From Desulfovibrionaceae bacterium (GTDB lineage: Bacteria > Desulfobacterota > Desulfovibrionia > Desulfovibrionales > Desulfovibrionaceae), in the NCBI GenBank assembly GCA_009773665.1, contig WSYE01000030.1, forward strand, positions 1 to 41,871: DNA of 41,871 nucleotides, given 5' to 3'. The notes under the pieces were generated by a model. It saw only the letters and a program-made list of their open reading frames with translations, made no database searches and had not been told where the DNA came from. Below are positions 8,343 through 19,963 of this stretch, piece by piece; the first letter of the stretch is position 1; each line of letters begins with the position of its first letter. The translations under genes and the position numbers were made by a program.

Positions 8343-8630
8343 ATGGACGGATTCATGATCGAGGTTCTGGGACTTGCGGCCGGGTTCATGACCACCTGTT
8401 CTTTCATCCCCCAGGTGGTGCGCACCTACCGTTCGCGGTCAGTGTCGGACATCTCGCTTCGGATGTACCTGCTCCTGTGCGTGGGTATCGCCATGTGGGT
8501 GGTGTACGGCCTTATGATCAATTCGGTGTCCGTGGTGGCCGCCAACAGCGTGAGCCTGGGCCTGACTTTGGCCATTCTGGTGATGAAGATCATGTTCAGG
8601 CATGAACGCAACGCGCCTGAGCGCAACTGA
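8343..8630 (+). CDS. SemiSWEET / MtN3-family transporter
   Basis: A 95-residue, three-helix bacterial SemiSWEET, half of a eukaryotic SWEET sugar transporter, expected to work as a dimer in the inner membrane. It shows the PQ motif (P23-Q24) in TM1 followed by TYRSRSVSDIS, the loop conserved in this family, then two more hydrophobic spans ending in a basic tail. AAGGAG lies at the right distance from the ATG at 8343; a second ATG four codons on is possible. It is monocistronic, divergent from coaBC and convergent with the DUF190 gene. Substrate cannot be read from sequence. Confidence 0.9.
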   Translation: MDGFMIEVLGLAAGFMTTCSFIPQVVRTYRSRSVSDISLRMYLLLCVGIAMWVVYGLMINSVSVVAANSVSLGLTLAILVMKIMFRHERNAPERN

Positions 8631-8638
8631 CAGCTCCC

Positions 8639-8974
8639 CTACTCTCCCTGTTTCGGGGGCCTGTGCGCCGTGACAGGCTCACGGGTCATCAGGCCCTTCT
8701 TCAGCATGGGCAGCGCCACGGAGCAGAATGTCTCAATGCGCTCCGGAGTGTCGATGATCTCCACCATGACGGGAAGATCGCTGGAAAGATCCAAAAGTCG
8801 AGCCGTATGGATGCGGCTGTTGCCGCCGTAACCCATCATGCCGCGAAACACGGTGGCTCCGGCCAGTCCGTGTTCGTGCGCAGCCGCCACGATCTGCGAA
8901 AAGGCGCTGCGTCCGTCGATAGTGTCCGATTCGTCAGTGTACACGCGCAGCCGCTCAAGAGTCTCCCAAGCCAT
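8639..8974 (-). CDS. DUF190 family protein, FluC-associated
   Basis: A 111-residue soluble protein of the DUF190 family, recognised by RLRVYTDESD near the N-terminus, HEHGLAGATVFRGMMGYGG in the middle and LPVMVEIIDTPERIE. The family has a ferredoxin/PII-like fold and is very often found next to crcB/fluC. Here its ATG at 8974 directly follows the crcB stop codon at 8975 with no gap, so the pair is a two-gene operon. A regulatory role for the fluoride channel is inferred from this association; no biochemical function is readable from the sequence. Confidence 0.85.
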   Translation of the reverse strand: MAWETLERLRVYTDESDTIDGRSAFSQIVAAAHEHGLAGATVFRGMMGYGGNSRIHTARLLDLSSDLPVMVEIIDTPERIETFCSVALPMLKKGLMTREPVTAHRPPKQGE

Positions 8975-9352
8975 TTAGAGTACCCTCCCCAAAAGAACGC
9001 CCAGCATGAAGGCCGCGAACCCCGCGACGTTCTGCCCGAGCAGGTTGAGCGACATGCGCAGCCACTCACCGCCGGAGGCAAGCTGCGCTGATTCGAAAAC
9101 ATAAGTCGAGAACGTGGTGAATGCGCCCATGAAGCCCACCAGCACGATCAGGCGGGTTTCGCCGCTTATGACGAAGCGTTCCTCGGAGAGAACCCAGACC
9201 AGACCGAACAGAAAACACCCTATGGTGTTTACCGCCCAGGTGCCCCAGGGGAAGTCCGGTCCCAGAAGCCTGTAGACAGCTCCTGAGAGCCAAAACCGGG
9301 CCATGGTCCCGGCAGCACCTGCAAATGCGATTAAGAGCAGTTTACGGGCCAT
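8975..9352 (-). CDS. crcB: Fluoride channel FluC / CrcB
   Basis: Small dual-topology inner-membrane fluoride exporter. The 125 residues contain four predicted hydrophobic helices, the GTWAVNTIGCF motif with the pore-lining Asn, and the GFMGAFTTFSTYVFE segment carrying the conserved Phe-box and the Thr/Ser-rich TM3 break. Both are diagnostic for Fluc. ATG at 9352 follows an AAGG ribosome-binding site. It is followed without gap by the DUF190 gene. I looked for a fluoride riboswitch in the 270-bp leader and did not find a convincing one. Confidence 0.93.
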   Translation of the reverse strand: MARKLLLIAFAGAAGTMARFWLSGAVYRLLGPDFPWGTWAVNTIGCFLFGLVWVLSEERFVISGETRLIVLVGFMGAFTTFSTYVFESAQLASGGEWLRMSLNLLGQNVAGFAAFMLGVLLGRVL

Positions 9353-9504
9353 TACGGCTGCCTTGCTGTTTTTGTCAGTCTGCCGGGGACGGCTGGCTGG
9401 ATTTCATCACGCTGAACGTTGCAAACAGGCCAAGTACCACGATCTGAAACAACGTGCCGGAAACTTCAGATTAGCCGGAAAGACGCAGCTCTGTCCCACA
9501 ACAT

Positions 9505-9542
9505 GAAAAACAGGCAGATTGCTGCCGGGCAACAATCTGCCT
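9505..9542 (-). terminator. Intrinsic terminator after gyrA
   Basis: Read on the minus strand, a 10-bp stem AGGCAGATTG / CAATCTGCCT with a GC-rich loop is followed by TGTTTTTC. It lies about 80 bp beyond the gyrA stop codon and is the natural end of that transcript. Confidence 0.8.
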
Positions 9543-9625
9543 GGGAAGTGCACTTACGCGCAGTCGGCAGGGACGTCTCAAATCTTTCGGCACAATGCCG
9601 AATACGGACAGGTACGTGAACCCGT

Positions 9626-12100
9626 CTAGCTCTCCTCGCCTGTGCTGGTGGCGTCGCCTTCGAGAATCGCTCCCTCAACGACGTCGAAACCCATCACCTG
9701 GATGCCGTTCTCCATGTCCACCAGGGTAACGCCCTGGGCCGCGCGGCCCACGTTGCGCACGGAGCCAACCGGGGTGCGGATAATCTTGTTGGCAGAAGTC
9801 AGCAGCAGGATGTCGTCGGTTTCGCTCACGGAGGTTGCGCCGATGACGTGGCCGGTCTTTGCGGTCACCTTCATGTTGATGACACCCTTACCGCTGCGGC
9901 TTTGCAGGCGGTACAGGTCAACGTCAGAGCGCTTGCCGAAACCGTTGGCGGACACGGTGAGCACCTGGGTGCGGTCCGGGTCGCCGAAGACAACGCCCGA
10001 GGCCACGCGGTCGCGCTCGCCCAGGGCGATGCCCTTGACGCCTGCGGTGCTGCGGCCCATGGGGCGCACGTCGCCCACGTTGAAGCGGATGCCAAGGCCC
10101 AGCTCCGTGGCCAGGAGAATCTCCGCGTTGGCAGGGACTTCCTTCACGTCCAGAAGCTCGTCGTTCTCGTGCAGCAGCACGGCGCGGATGCCGCCGGAGC
10201 GCACGTTCTTGTACAGGTCCAGGGCGGTACGCTTGACCATGCCCCGGCGAGTGACGAACAGGAAGAAGCGGTCAGGCGAGAACTCACGGATGGTCAGCGC
10301 CGTGGTGATGAATTCTTCCTTGTCCATGGGCAGCAGGTTGGCGATATGCTGGCCCTTGGCAGTGCGCGACCCCTCGGGAATCTGGTGCACCTTCAGCTGG
10401 TGCATCTTGCCCAGGTTGGTAAACAGCAGCAGATACTGATGGTTGGTGGTGATGCAGAAGCTCTGGATGAAGTCCTCGGCGGAAGTGTGCACACCGGCAA
10501 TGCCTTTGCCGCCCCGGCGCTGCTGCTGGTAGGTGTCCAGCGGCGTGCGCTTGATGTAGCCACGGCGCGACAAGGTGATGACCACGTTCTCATCAGGAAT
10601 GAGGTCCTCGATGTCGATGCCTTCCAGGCTCTGGAGAATCTCAGTGCGGCGCGGCGTGGCAAACTTCTCTTTAAGCTCGACCACTTCGTCTCGCACAACG
10701 CCCAGCAGCACCACGTCGCTCTCCAGGATGGAGCGCAGGTACTCAATGAGCTTCATGAGGGCCGCGTATTCTTCCAGCAGCTTCTCGCGCTCCAGGTTGG
10801 TCAGGCGCTGCAAGCGCATGTCCAGGATGGCCTGGGACTGGCGCTCGGAGAGCTCGAAGCGCTCCATGAGCCGCTCTTTCGCTTCGAGGGGCGTCTTGGA
10901 GGCGCGGATCAGGCGGACCACCTCGTCGATGTTGTCCAGGGCGATGCGCAGGCCTTCCAGGATGTGGGCGCGCTCCTCGGACTTGCGCAGGTCATAGCGC
11001 GAACGACGGATGATCACTTCCTTGCGGTGGTCCAGGAAGTGCTCCAGCATCTGCTTCAGGTTCAGAAGCGCCGGGCGGTTGGAGGCCACCACCAGCATGT
11101 TGATGCCGAACGAGGTTTCCAGCGGCGTGAACTTGTACAGGCTGTTGATGACGATGTCAGGGATGGTGCCGCGCTTGAGCTCCAGCACGATGCGGATGCC
11201 CTTGCGGTCGGACTCGTCGCGCAGGTCAACCACGCCGTCGATCTTCTTCTCGTTGACCAGCTGGGCGATCTTCTCTACCAGGCTCGACTTGTTCAGGGCG
11301 TAGGGAATCTCGCGAATGACCACGAGCTCCTTGTCCTTCTTGAACTGCTCGACCTCAACCCTGCCGCGCATCTTGATGGAGCCGCGACCGGTGCGGTAGG
11401 CGTCGATGAGCCCCTGTCCGCCGAAAATCGCGCCGTACGTGGGGAAGTCCGGGCCGGAAACGCGCGAGATGACCGAATCAACGGTGCAATTGGGCTCGTC
11501 GATGATGTGCAGCAGCGCGTCACACAGCTCGCCCAGGTTGTGGGGCGGAATATTGGTGGCCATACCGACCGCGATGCCGGTGCTGCCGTTCAGCAGGAGG
11601 TTCGGCACCTTGGTGGGCAGGACCGAGGGCTCCTGCATGGAGTTATCGTAGTTGGGGCGGAAATCGACGGTTTCCTTCTCGATGTCAGCCAAAAACTCGC
11701 CGGTAAGGCGGGACATGCGCACTTCAGTGTAACGCATGGCAGCTGCGGCATCGCCGTCGATGGAGCCAAAGTTGCCCTGCCCATCCACCAGGGGGTCGCG
11801 CATGGAGAATTCCTGGGCCATGCGCACCAGGGCGTCGTACACGGACTGGTCGCCGTGCGGGTGGTATTTGCCGATCACGTCGCCGACGATGCGGGCGGAC
11901 TTCTTGTAGGGGCGGTTCCAGGAGTTGGACAGCTCGTGCATGGCGAAAAGAACGCGCCTGTGCACGGGCTTGAGTCCGTCGCGCACGTCCGGGATGGCGC
12001 GGCCCACAATGACTGACAGGGAGTACTCCAGGTAGGATTTCTGGAGTTCTTCCTCGATGGTGATCTGATTCTTTTTGTCGTCTACGTTCTGGTCGAGCAC
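9626..12100 (-). CDS. gyrA: DNA gyrase subunit A
   Basis: Breakage-reunion subunit of gyrase, which introduces negative supercoils. From the GTG at 12100 it is 824 residues. The catalytic Tyr is at 124 in [10 protein letters not shown], and the GyrA box QRRGGKG, needed for DNA wrapping, is in the C-terminal domain. I chose the GTG because the protein then starts at the usual distance before [19 protein letters not shown]; the longer open frame reaches a TTG within a palindromic repeat. In the quinolone-determining region [10 protein letters not shown], Gln85 stands where E. coli has Ser83, and Asp89 matches Asp87. It is separated from gyrB by 203 bp of repeats, and ends before a terminator at 9505-9542. 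Confidence 0.97.
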   Translation of the reverse strand: MLDQNVDDKKNQITIEEELQKSYLEYSLSVIVGRAIPDVRDGLKPVHRRVLFAMHELSNSWNRPYKKSARIVGDVIGKYHPHGDQSVYDALVRMAQEFSMRDPLVDGQGNFGSIDGDAAAAMRYTEVRMSRLTGEFLADIEKETVDFRPNYDNSMQEPSVLPTKVPNLLLNGSTGIAVGMATNIPPHNLGELCDALLHIIDEPNCTVDSVISRVSGPDFPTYGAIFGGQGLIDAYRTGRGSIKMRGRVEVEQFKKDKELVVIREIPYALNKSSLVEKIAQLVNEKKIDGVVDLRDESDRKGIRIVLELKRGTIPDIVINSLYKFTPLETSFGINMLVVASNRPALLNLKQMLEHFLDHRKEVIIRRSRYDLRKSEERAHILEGLRIALDNIDEVVRLIRASKTPLEAKERLMERFELSERQSQAILDMRLQRLTNLEREKLLEEYAALMKLIEYLRSILESDVVLLGVVRDEVVELKEKFATPRRTEILQSLEGIDIEDLIPDENVVITLSRRGYIKRTPLDTYQQQRRGGKGIAGVHTSAEDFIQSFCITTNHQYLLLFTNLGKMHQLKVHQIPEGSRTAKGQHIANLLPMDKEEFITTALTIREFSPDRFFLFVTRRGMVKRTALDLYKNVRSGGIRAVLLHENDELLDVKEVPANAEILLATELGLGIRFNVGDVRPMGRSTAGVKGIALGERDRVASGVVFGDPDRTQVLTVSANGFGKRSDVDLYRLQSRSGKGVINMKVTAKTGHVIGATSVSETDDILLLTSANKIIRTPVGSVRNVGRAAQGVTLVDMENGIQVMGFDVVEGAILEGDATSTGEES

Positions 12101-12141
12101 GTGATGCCTCGTGTAGTGAGCAGGGAGAGTCGTCGGAAGAA

Positions 12142-12283
12142 AGCCTCCGGCGGCCAAAGGGACAAGTCCCTTTGGAATCCCGTATAAATTATCGCGTTCA
12201 GCCTTAGTGCCAAAGCAATGGCGTAGAAACCGGGCTCCCCATTAAGGAGTCCAGAGGACGAAGTCCTCTGGCCGCCGGAGGCT
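12142..12283. repeat. Inverted pair of a dispersed palindromic repeat between gyrB and gyrA
   Basis: Two copies of the same unit face each other. The left copy has GCCTCCGGCGG (12143-12153) then a 10-bp hairpin CCAAAGGGAC-AA-GTCCCTTTGG with its halves at 12154-12163 and 12166-12175. The right copy has a 9-bp hairpin CCAGAGGAC-GAA-GTCCTCTGG (12251-12271) followed by CCGCCGGAGGC (12272-12282), the reverse complement of the left arm. The AT-richer centre (12181-12240) has no gene. A third copy occurs at 32229-32266. Such repeats resemble REP/BIME-like elements; the unit's family is not known to me. Confidence 0.85.
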
Positions 12284-12303
12284 TCCACCCCGTCAAAATC
12301 ACC

Positions 12304-15899
<3,596 letters not shown>

Positions 15900-16270
15900 G
15901 GGGTCGTCTCCTTGGGCGGTGTGCGTCGATGGTCGGGGATGTATTTGTGGTGTCAGCGTGACCGGGGGACTATACGGAAAAAACCGCAAAGGGCAAGACC
16001 CGTAAAATCAAGCAATGGCGCGGGTTACTGGCTTGAAGGCCTGTACGGCTGGGCCTGGCGCGGGCTTTGCCCGTCCGACCTTGGGCGCTTCCCGAAAGAA
16101 AGGCACAATGCTCTTAACTCCAATACAATAAGAATTTGATTTCTTGTTGTCCTTGTAGAGGGGGTGCTCTTGTTCCTGACTCAGGTATCACTCTGAAATA
16201 ATGTGAAAAGTTAAGAAATAGTTTTGAGCGAACAACGAACGCTGGGAGCAGCCATGCGCACGACAGGCGA
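15900..16270. other. dnaA-dnaN intergenic region, weak oriC candidate
   Basis: A 371-bp gene-free stretch in the canonical place for oriC. Its dnaA-proximal half (about 16100-16235) is clearly AT-richer than the surroundings. I see no consensus DnaA box; the best is the minus-strand CTTTTCACA near 16201-16210, 7 of 9. A GC hairpin (CGGGC-AAA-GCCCG reading) lies near 16060-16073. The call rests on gene order, AT content and the nearby parS, not on a box cluster. Confidence 0.35.
15969..15996 (-). promoter_or_regulatory. Sigma-70-like promoter of dnaN
   Basis: Minus strand: -35 TTGCCC (15991-15996), 16-bp spacer, -10 TATAGT (15969-15974), about 70 bp before the dnaN start. The -10 matches 5 of 6 and the -35 matches 4 of 6 consensus bases. 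Confidence 0.6.
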
Positions 16271-17581
16271 TCACTCCCCTCCTAAACGGCAGTTTTTGCG
16301 CAACGTCATCACTAAATCTTTCATATCGTTACTATCATTCTGAATTTGTTTGATTTTATTGACGGCATACAGCACCGTGGAGTGGTCCTTGCCGCCAAAG
16401 AGTTTGCCCAGGGCTGGAAACGACAAACCCAGCTCCTCCCGGCAGAGCAGCATGGCCACCTGCCTGGCCAGCACCACCTGCTTGTGTCGCTTGGTGCCCA
16501 GGATGGCTTTCACGTCCAGGTTGAAGCGCTTGGCCACCTGCTCCAGGATCACCTGTGGCGTGGTCCTGGCAGTCTGTTCGTCCTGACTGCGGCCCAGGAT
16601 GTTCTCGAAGATGGCTTCAGAGATGTCCTTTTTCAGCAGCTCCCGGAAAGCCCGGAACTTGTTCATCAGGCCGTGCAGGCTTCGAAAATCGTGGTGGCGC
16701 TGGGCCAGGGTGAGCATCTGGGCCTTTGAGAGGCTGATCTTTTTTCGCTGGCAGTGCTCCTGGACGTATTTCAGACGCACATCCAGGTCAGGCTTGGCCA
16801 GCTGCACCATGAGGCCGCCGTCCAGGCGTGCCTTGAGGTCCTGGGGGATTCCCTCGCAGGAGGAAAGCTGCGCGCAGGAGGAAAACACCATCTGGCGCTT
16901 GCCGTCGTGGAATGTGTTGAACAGGGTCAGCAGTTCGCGCCCCAGCTGTGGATAGTCTCCCAGGCGGTGCAGGTCGTCCAGGAAGAAGCAATGGAAGCCG
17001 GAGAGGTGGGTCCTGACCTGGAACACGTTGTCCTTTGGGCCGGACTGATACATGGCGGCCAGTTCGTCCACGGTGCCCATGAAGATGAAGTTCTTGTCCT
17101 GGTGCTTGCTGATCTCGTTGGCCATGCAGCGCAGCAGGTGGGTTTTACCGGTACCCTGCTCCCCCTGGATAACCAAGGGGTTGAACTTCACCTCGCGGTT
17201 CTTGGCCACGTCGCGCGCCGTGGCCAGGGGAAAGAGGTTCTTCTGGTTGGTGAAGAACTGCTCGAAGGTGAACTCATGGCCGAAGGGAAAATCGATGCTG
17301 GAGGCGGTGAAGTCGGCGGACTGGGTGGTCAGTCCCTGAGTTGAGCCCAGGCGGTTGCGGTAGCGCAGCACGTAGCCGGGGCCGAGATACAGGCTGACCT
17401 GTTTCTCGAAGGCGTCCTTGACCTGGGCGTCGAACCACTGGGCGAAGAAGGCGTGCGGAAACTCCACCACGATTTCCAGCGTGTCGGGCAGGGGGTGCAG
17501 CTCCAGGGGATCGTACCAGCGGGTCAGGTCCGGTTCCGGGGTGGTCTGCAAGAGGTGGCGGCGGAGCTGTTCTTTGAGCAC
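16271..17581 (-). CDS. dnaA: Chromosomal replication initiator DnaA (divergent)
   Basis: AAA+ initiator that opens oriC. All parts are present in divergent form: domain I (LKEQLRRHLLQ...WYDPL), a short domain II, Walker A GEQGTGKTH at about 140-148, Walker B FFLDDLHRL near 199-207, an arginine-finger segment ARLDGGL, and the domain IV DnaA signature LFGGKDHSTVLYAV (classic form GRDHTTV). I placed the start at the GTG at 17581, where homology to domain I begins. In-frame alternatives are a GTG at 17593 and an ATG at 17695; none has a convincing ribosome-binding site, so the N-terminus is uncertain by up to 38 residues. Confidence 0.92.
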   Translation of the reverse strand: MLKEQLRRHLLQTTPEPDLTRWYDPLELHPLPDTLEIVVEFPHAFFAQWFDAQVKDAFEKQVSLYLGPGYVLRYRNRLGSTQGLTTQSADFTASSIDFPFGHEFTFEQFFTNQKNLFPLATARDVAKNREVKFNPLVIQGEQGTGKTHLLRCMANEISKHQDKNFIFMGTVDELAAMYQSGPKDNVFQVRTHLSGFHCFFLDDLHRLGDYPQLGRELLTLFNTFHDGKRQMVFSSCAQLSSCEGIPQDLKARLDGGLMVQLAKPDLDVRLKYVQEHCQRKKISLSKAQMLTLAQRHHDFRSLHGLMNKFRAFRELLKKDISEAIFENILGRSQDEQTARTTPQVILEQVAKRFNLDVKAILGTKRHKQVVLARQVAMLLCREELGLSFPALGKLFGGKDHSTVLYAVNKIKQIQNDSNDMKDLVMTLRKNCRLGGE

Positions 17582-17743
17582 GGGAGCTTGCACGGTCAGG
17601 GCGAACGAGTGATGCCCGCAGGCTAGACCAAATCGGACCAACCTGCCTTGCGCTTCACCGGGGATGGAGGGCTGTCCGTATTGCCAAGGCCGCATTTTTT
17701 GTCCATGATGCCCCTTCTTTTGACTTCAGGAGGCCAACAAGCC

Positions 17744-18907
17744 ATGGCTCAGATAAAAAAGACCATTCAGGACATCAACGAGCGCATCAAAAAGGGCAAA
17801 GCCGTCATCCTCACTGCCGAGGAGATGGTGGAAGAGGTCCGCCGCAAGGGCAAAGCCGCAGCGGCCAGGGACGTGGACGTCGTCACCACGGGAACTTTCT
17901 CGCCCATGTGCTCCTCGGGGATGCTCTTCAATTTCGGGCAGGAGCCGCCCACCATCAAGGCTTCCCAGGTGTCGCTGGGCGGCGTGCCCTGCTACGCGGG
18001 CCTGGCTGCCGTGGACGCCTACTTGGGCTGCACCGAGCCCCGCGAAGACGATCCCCTGAACAAGGTCTACCCCGGACGCTTCCTTTACGGCGGCGGCCAC
18101 GTCATCGAGGACCTGCTGCGCGGCAAGGCTGTGCGCCTCAAATGCGGCGCCTACGGCACGGACTGCTACCCCCGGCGCGAACTTGACAAGTCCGTGACCC
18201 TTGCGGACCTCAAATATGCGGAGCTTTTGAACCCGCGTAACTGCTACCAGAGCTACAACGTGGCCGTGAACGCGGGAAGCCGGGTGATTTACACCTACAT
18301 GGGCCCGCTCAAACCCGGCATGCGAAACGCCAACTACGCAACGGCCGGCCAGCTCTCGCCGCTCTTTAACGATCCCTTCCTGCGCACAATAGGTCTTGGC
18401 ACCAAGATCTGGCTGGGCGGCGGCACGGGCTGGGTGATCGGCGCGGGCACGCAGCATAACGCCAAGCCTGCCCGCAACGAGCGCGGCATCCCCCTGACCG
18501 CCGCCGGAACCCTCATGCTCAAAGGCGACCTGAAGGGCATGAGCCCCAAATGGGTGCGCGGCGTGTCCATCCTGGGCTATGGCTGCTCGCTGAACGTGGG
18601 TGTGGGCATCCCCATCCCCATCCTGGACGAGGAGATGGCCTGGTTCACGGGCGTGGCCGACTCGGACATCACCATGCCCGTGCGCGACTACGGCAACGAC
18701 TACCCCAATGGGGTGAACAACGTGCTGGCCCAGCCCAACTTCGAGGAGCTCAAATCGGGTGAGATCACGGTGGACGGGCAGGTGATCCGCACCGTGCCGC
18801 TGACCAGCTATGCCTTGTCGCTGGAGATAGCCCAGGAACTCAAGGCCAAGATCGAGCGAGGGGAGTTCCTGCTCACCGAGGCTCAGGACAGGATAATCTC
18901 GCAGTAA
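17744..18907 (+). CDS. DUF39 homocysteine biosynthesis protein
   Basis: Member of the DUF39/HcyBio family, implicated in direct sulfide-dependent synthesis of homocysteine from aspartate semialdehyde in methanogens and sulfate reducers. It has 387 residues from the ATG at 17744, preceded by AGGAGG. Conserved family segments: TTGTFSPMCSSG (Cys56), GGVPCYAGLAAVDAYLGCTE (Cys83, Cys96), GRFLYGGGHVIEDLL and LKCGAYGTDCYPR (Cys134, Cys141), then the glycine-rich GTKIWLGGGTGWVIGAGTQH. Cys56 and Cys134 sit at about the spacing of the two cysteines reported as functional in the archaeal enzyme. It ends without the CBS pair found in some members, and no partner ferredoxin gene is adjacent. It ends at a terminator and is divergent from dnaA. 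Confidence 0.88.
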   Translation: MAQIKKTIQDINERIKKGKAVILTAEEMVEEVRRKGKAAAARDVDVVTTGTFSPMCSSGMLFNFGQEPPTIKASQVSLGGVPCYAGLAAVDAYLGCTEPREDDPLNKVYPGRFLYGGGHVIEDLLRGKAVRLKCGAYGTDCYPRRELDKSVTLADLKYAELLNPRNCYQSYNVAVNAGSRVIYTYMGPLKPGMRNANYATAGQLSPLFNDPFLRTIGLGTKIWLGGGTGWVIGAGTQHNAKPARNERGIPLTAAGTLMLKGDLKGMSPKWVRGVSILGYGCSLNVGVGIPIPILDEEMAWFTGVADSDITMPVRDYGNDYPNGVNNVLAQPNFEELKSGEITVDGQVIRTVPLTSYALSLEIAQELKAKIERGEFLLTEAQDRIISQ

Positions 18908-18917
18908 AAGCCAATCC

Positions 18918-18948
18918 AAGGGGGAGCGCATGCTCCCCCTTCTCTTTT
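18918..18948 (+). terminator. Intrinsic terminator after the DUF39 gene
   Basis: A perfect 10-bp stem AAGGGGGAGC / GCTCCCCCTT with a GCAT loop, followed by CTCTTTT, 10 bp after the stop codon. Confidence 0.88.
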
Positions 18949-19056
18949 ACGAGGTCAGAAGAATCGATACATATGGCGCGTTGTAGCGTCGTGATGTAGA
19001 TATGAGAGAAGTACCCAATGGCCAGCCTTGGCCGAATAAAACCAAGGAGACCGCCC

Positions 19057-19473
19057 ATGCTTCGCTCCACCCTTGTATGCTCCCTGCTGTCTGTATTTCT
19101 TCTGCTTACCGCCTGCGTCAGTTCCATGGGAATATCCCAGGCCGACGTGTCCGGCACACCCACCACCTATGCCACGGTGGTCAAAGCCCCCAACCCGCAG
19201 CTCATGGGTCACTGGCGCAGGATGAACCCCGAGGGCATCGAAAAGCCCTGGATGTTCCAGTACTGGCTGGTGAAGGTCGGCGACAAGTACGCCGTGTTCT
19301 ACAACTATGATTCGCGCAGGAAGAACTCCTTCAAGGGTTGGGCTTCCTTCAACATCGACGGCGACACCATGACCTCCGGCGTGGACGGAGCGACCTTCTA
19401 CGTGAAGGGCGGCAAGGTGTTCATGCAGGTGGCCGGGCGCAACGAGCCCTACCCCATGGACAAGCTCGATTAA
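19057..19473 (+). CDS. Small secreted lipoprotein, unknown function
   Basis: A 138-residue protein with a clear lipoprotein signal: basic MLR, a hydrophobic stretch, and the lipobox LLTAC at about residues 16-20, so it should be lipidated and anchored to a membrane. The mature part is rich in Trp, Tyr and Gly (GHWRRMNPEGIEKPWMFQYW, KYAVFYNYDSRRKNS, GWASFNIDGDTMTSG), suggesting a small beta-rich fold similar in feel to lipocalin-like domains; I cannot assign a family. AAGGAGA precedes the ATG at 19057, and a longer start at 19018 is unlikely because it would bury the signal sequence. Confidence 0.8.
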   Translation: MLRSTLVCSLLSVFLLLTACVSSMGISQADVSGTPTTYATVVKAPNPQLMGHWRRMNPEGIEKPWMFQYWLVKVGDKYAVFYNYDSRRKNSFKGWASFNIDGDTMTSGVDGATFYVKGGKVFMQVAGRNEPYPMDKLD

Positions 19474-19489
19474 GTCTGTTGGCGGGCGT

Positions 19490-19963
19490 ATGCTGGATGA
19501 CAAGAATCTGACCGGATATTTTGAACGGATGCTCCTGGCCAAGCCTGAGCGCGTCCGAGAAGTTGTAGAATTTCGTATCGTTGTGGAACCTGGGGTGGCG
19601 GCCCTTGCCGCCTCCCGCAGGTCCGAGGGGGACGTTGCGCGCCTTCGCAATCTCGTGGAGCGGCAACAGACGGCATCTCCGGAAGACTATGCGGAGCTGG
19701 ACGCGAAATTCCACATGGCCCTGGCACGAGCCACCCAAAACGAGGTTGTCTGGGAGATGGCGGCCGTGCTCCACGACCTGACCGGGGAAAGCAGGGTCGC
19801 GTCTCTTATCACCAAAGACCGCCTGGAGGCCTCCCTGCGCGACCATCTGCGAATCCTGAAGGCAATTGAAGAGGGGAATCCCGAAGCCTGCCGCGAGGCT
19901 ATGCGGGAGCATTTGGAGAACGTGGGGAGAAAAGCCGGTGATGCCGTGCGGGCCGTCCGGTGA
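19490..19963 (+). CDS. FCD-domain fragment of a GntR/FadR-type regulator, no DNA-binding domain
   Basis: 157 residues corresponding to the all-helical FCD effector domain of FadR-subfamily GntR regulators: REVVEFRIVVEPGVAALAA, ELDAKFHMALARATQN, SLRDHLRILKAIEEGN and AMREHLENV. The Asp-His ... His ... His set that binds a metal in this domain is intact. The N-terminal winged helix (about 70 residues) is missing; the open frame begins in the interdomain linker, 17 bp after the lipoprotein gene, with only a weak ribosome-binding site. It is therefore a truncated regulator, probably a decaying pseudogene, less likely a free-standing ligand-binding protein. Confidence 0.75.
   Translation: MLDDKNLTGYFERMLLAKPERVREVVEFRIVVEPGVAALAASRRSEGDVARLRNLVERQQTASPEDYAELDAKFHMALARATQNEVVWEMAAVLHDLTGESRVASLITKDRLEASLRDHLRILKAIEEGNPEACREAMREHLENVGRKAGDAVRAVR

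Noticed and set aside
9353-9625. Fluoride riboswitch in the crcB leader
   Set aside because: The conserved core segments are not recognisable in the minus-strand leader.
9848-12016. Long open frame (about 720 codons) on the plus strand antisense to gyrA, and a similar one (12391-14355) antisense to gyrB
   Set aside because: Artefacts of GC-rich codon bias in the gyrase genes; their translations are low-complexity Val/Gln/His/Ala-rich and unlike any known family.
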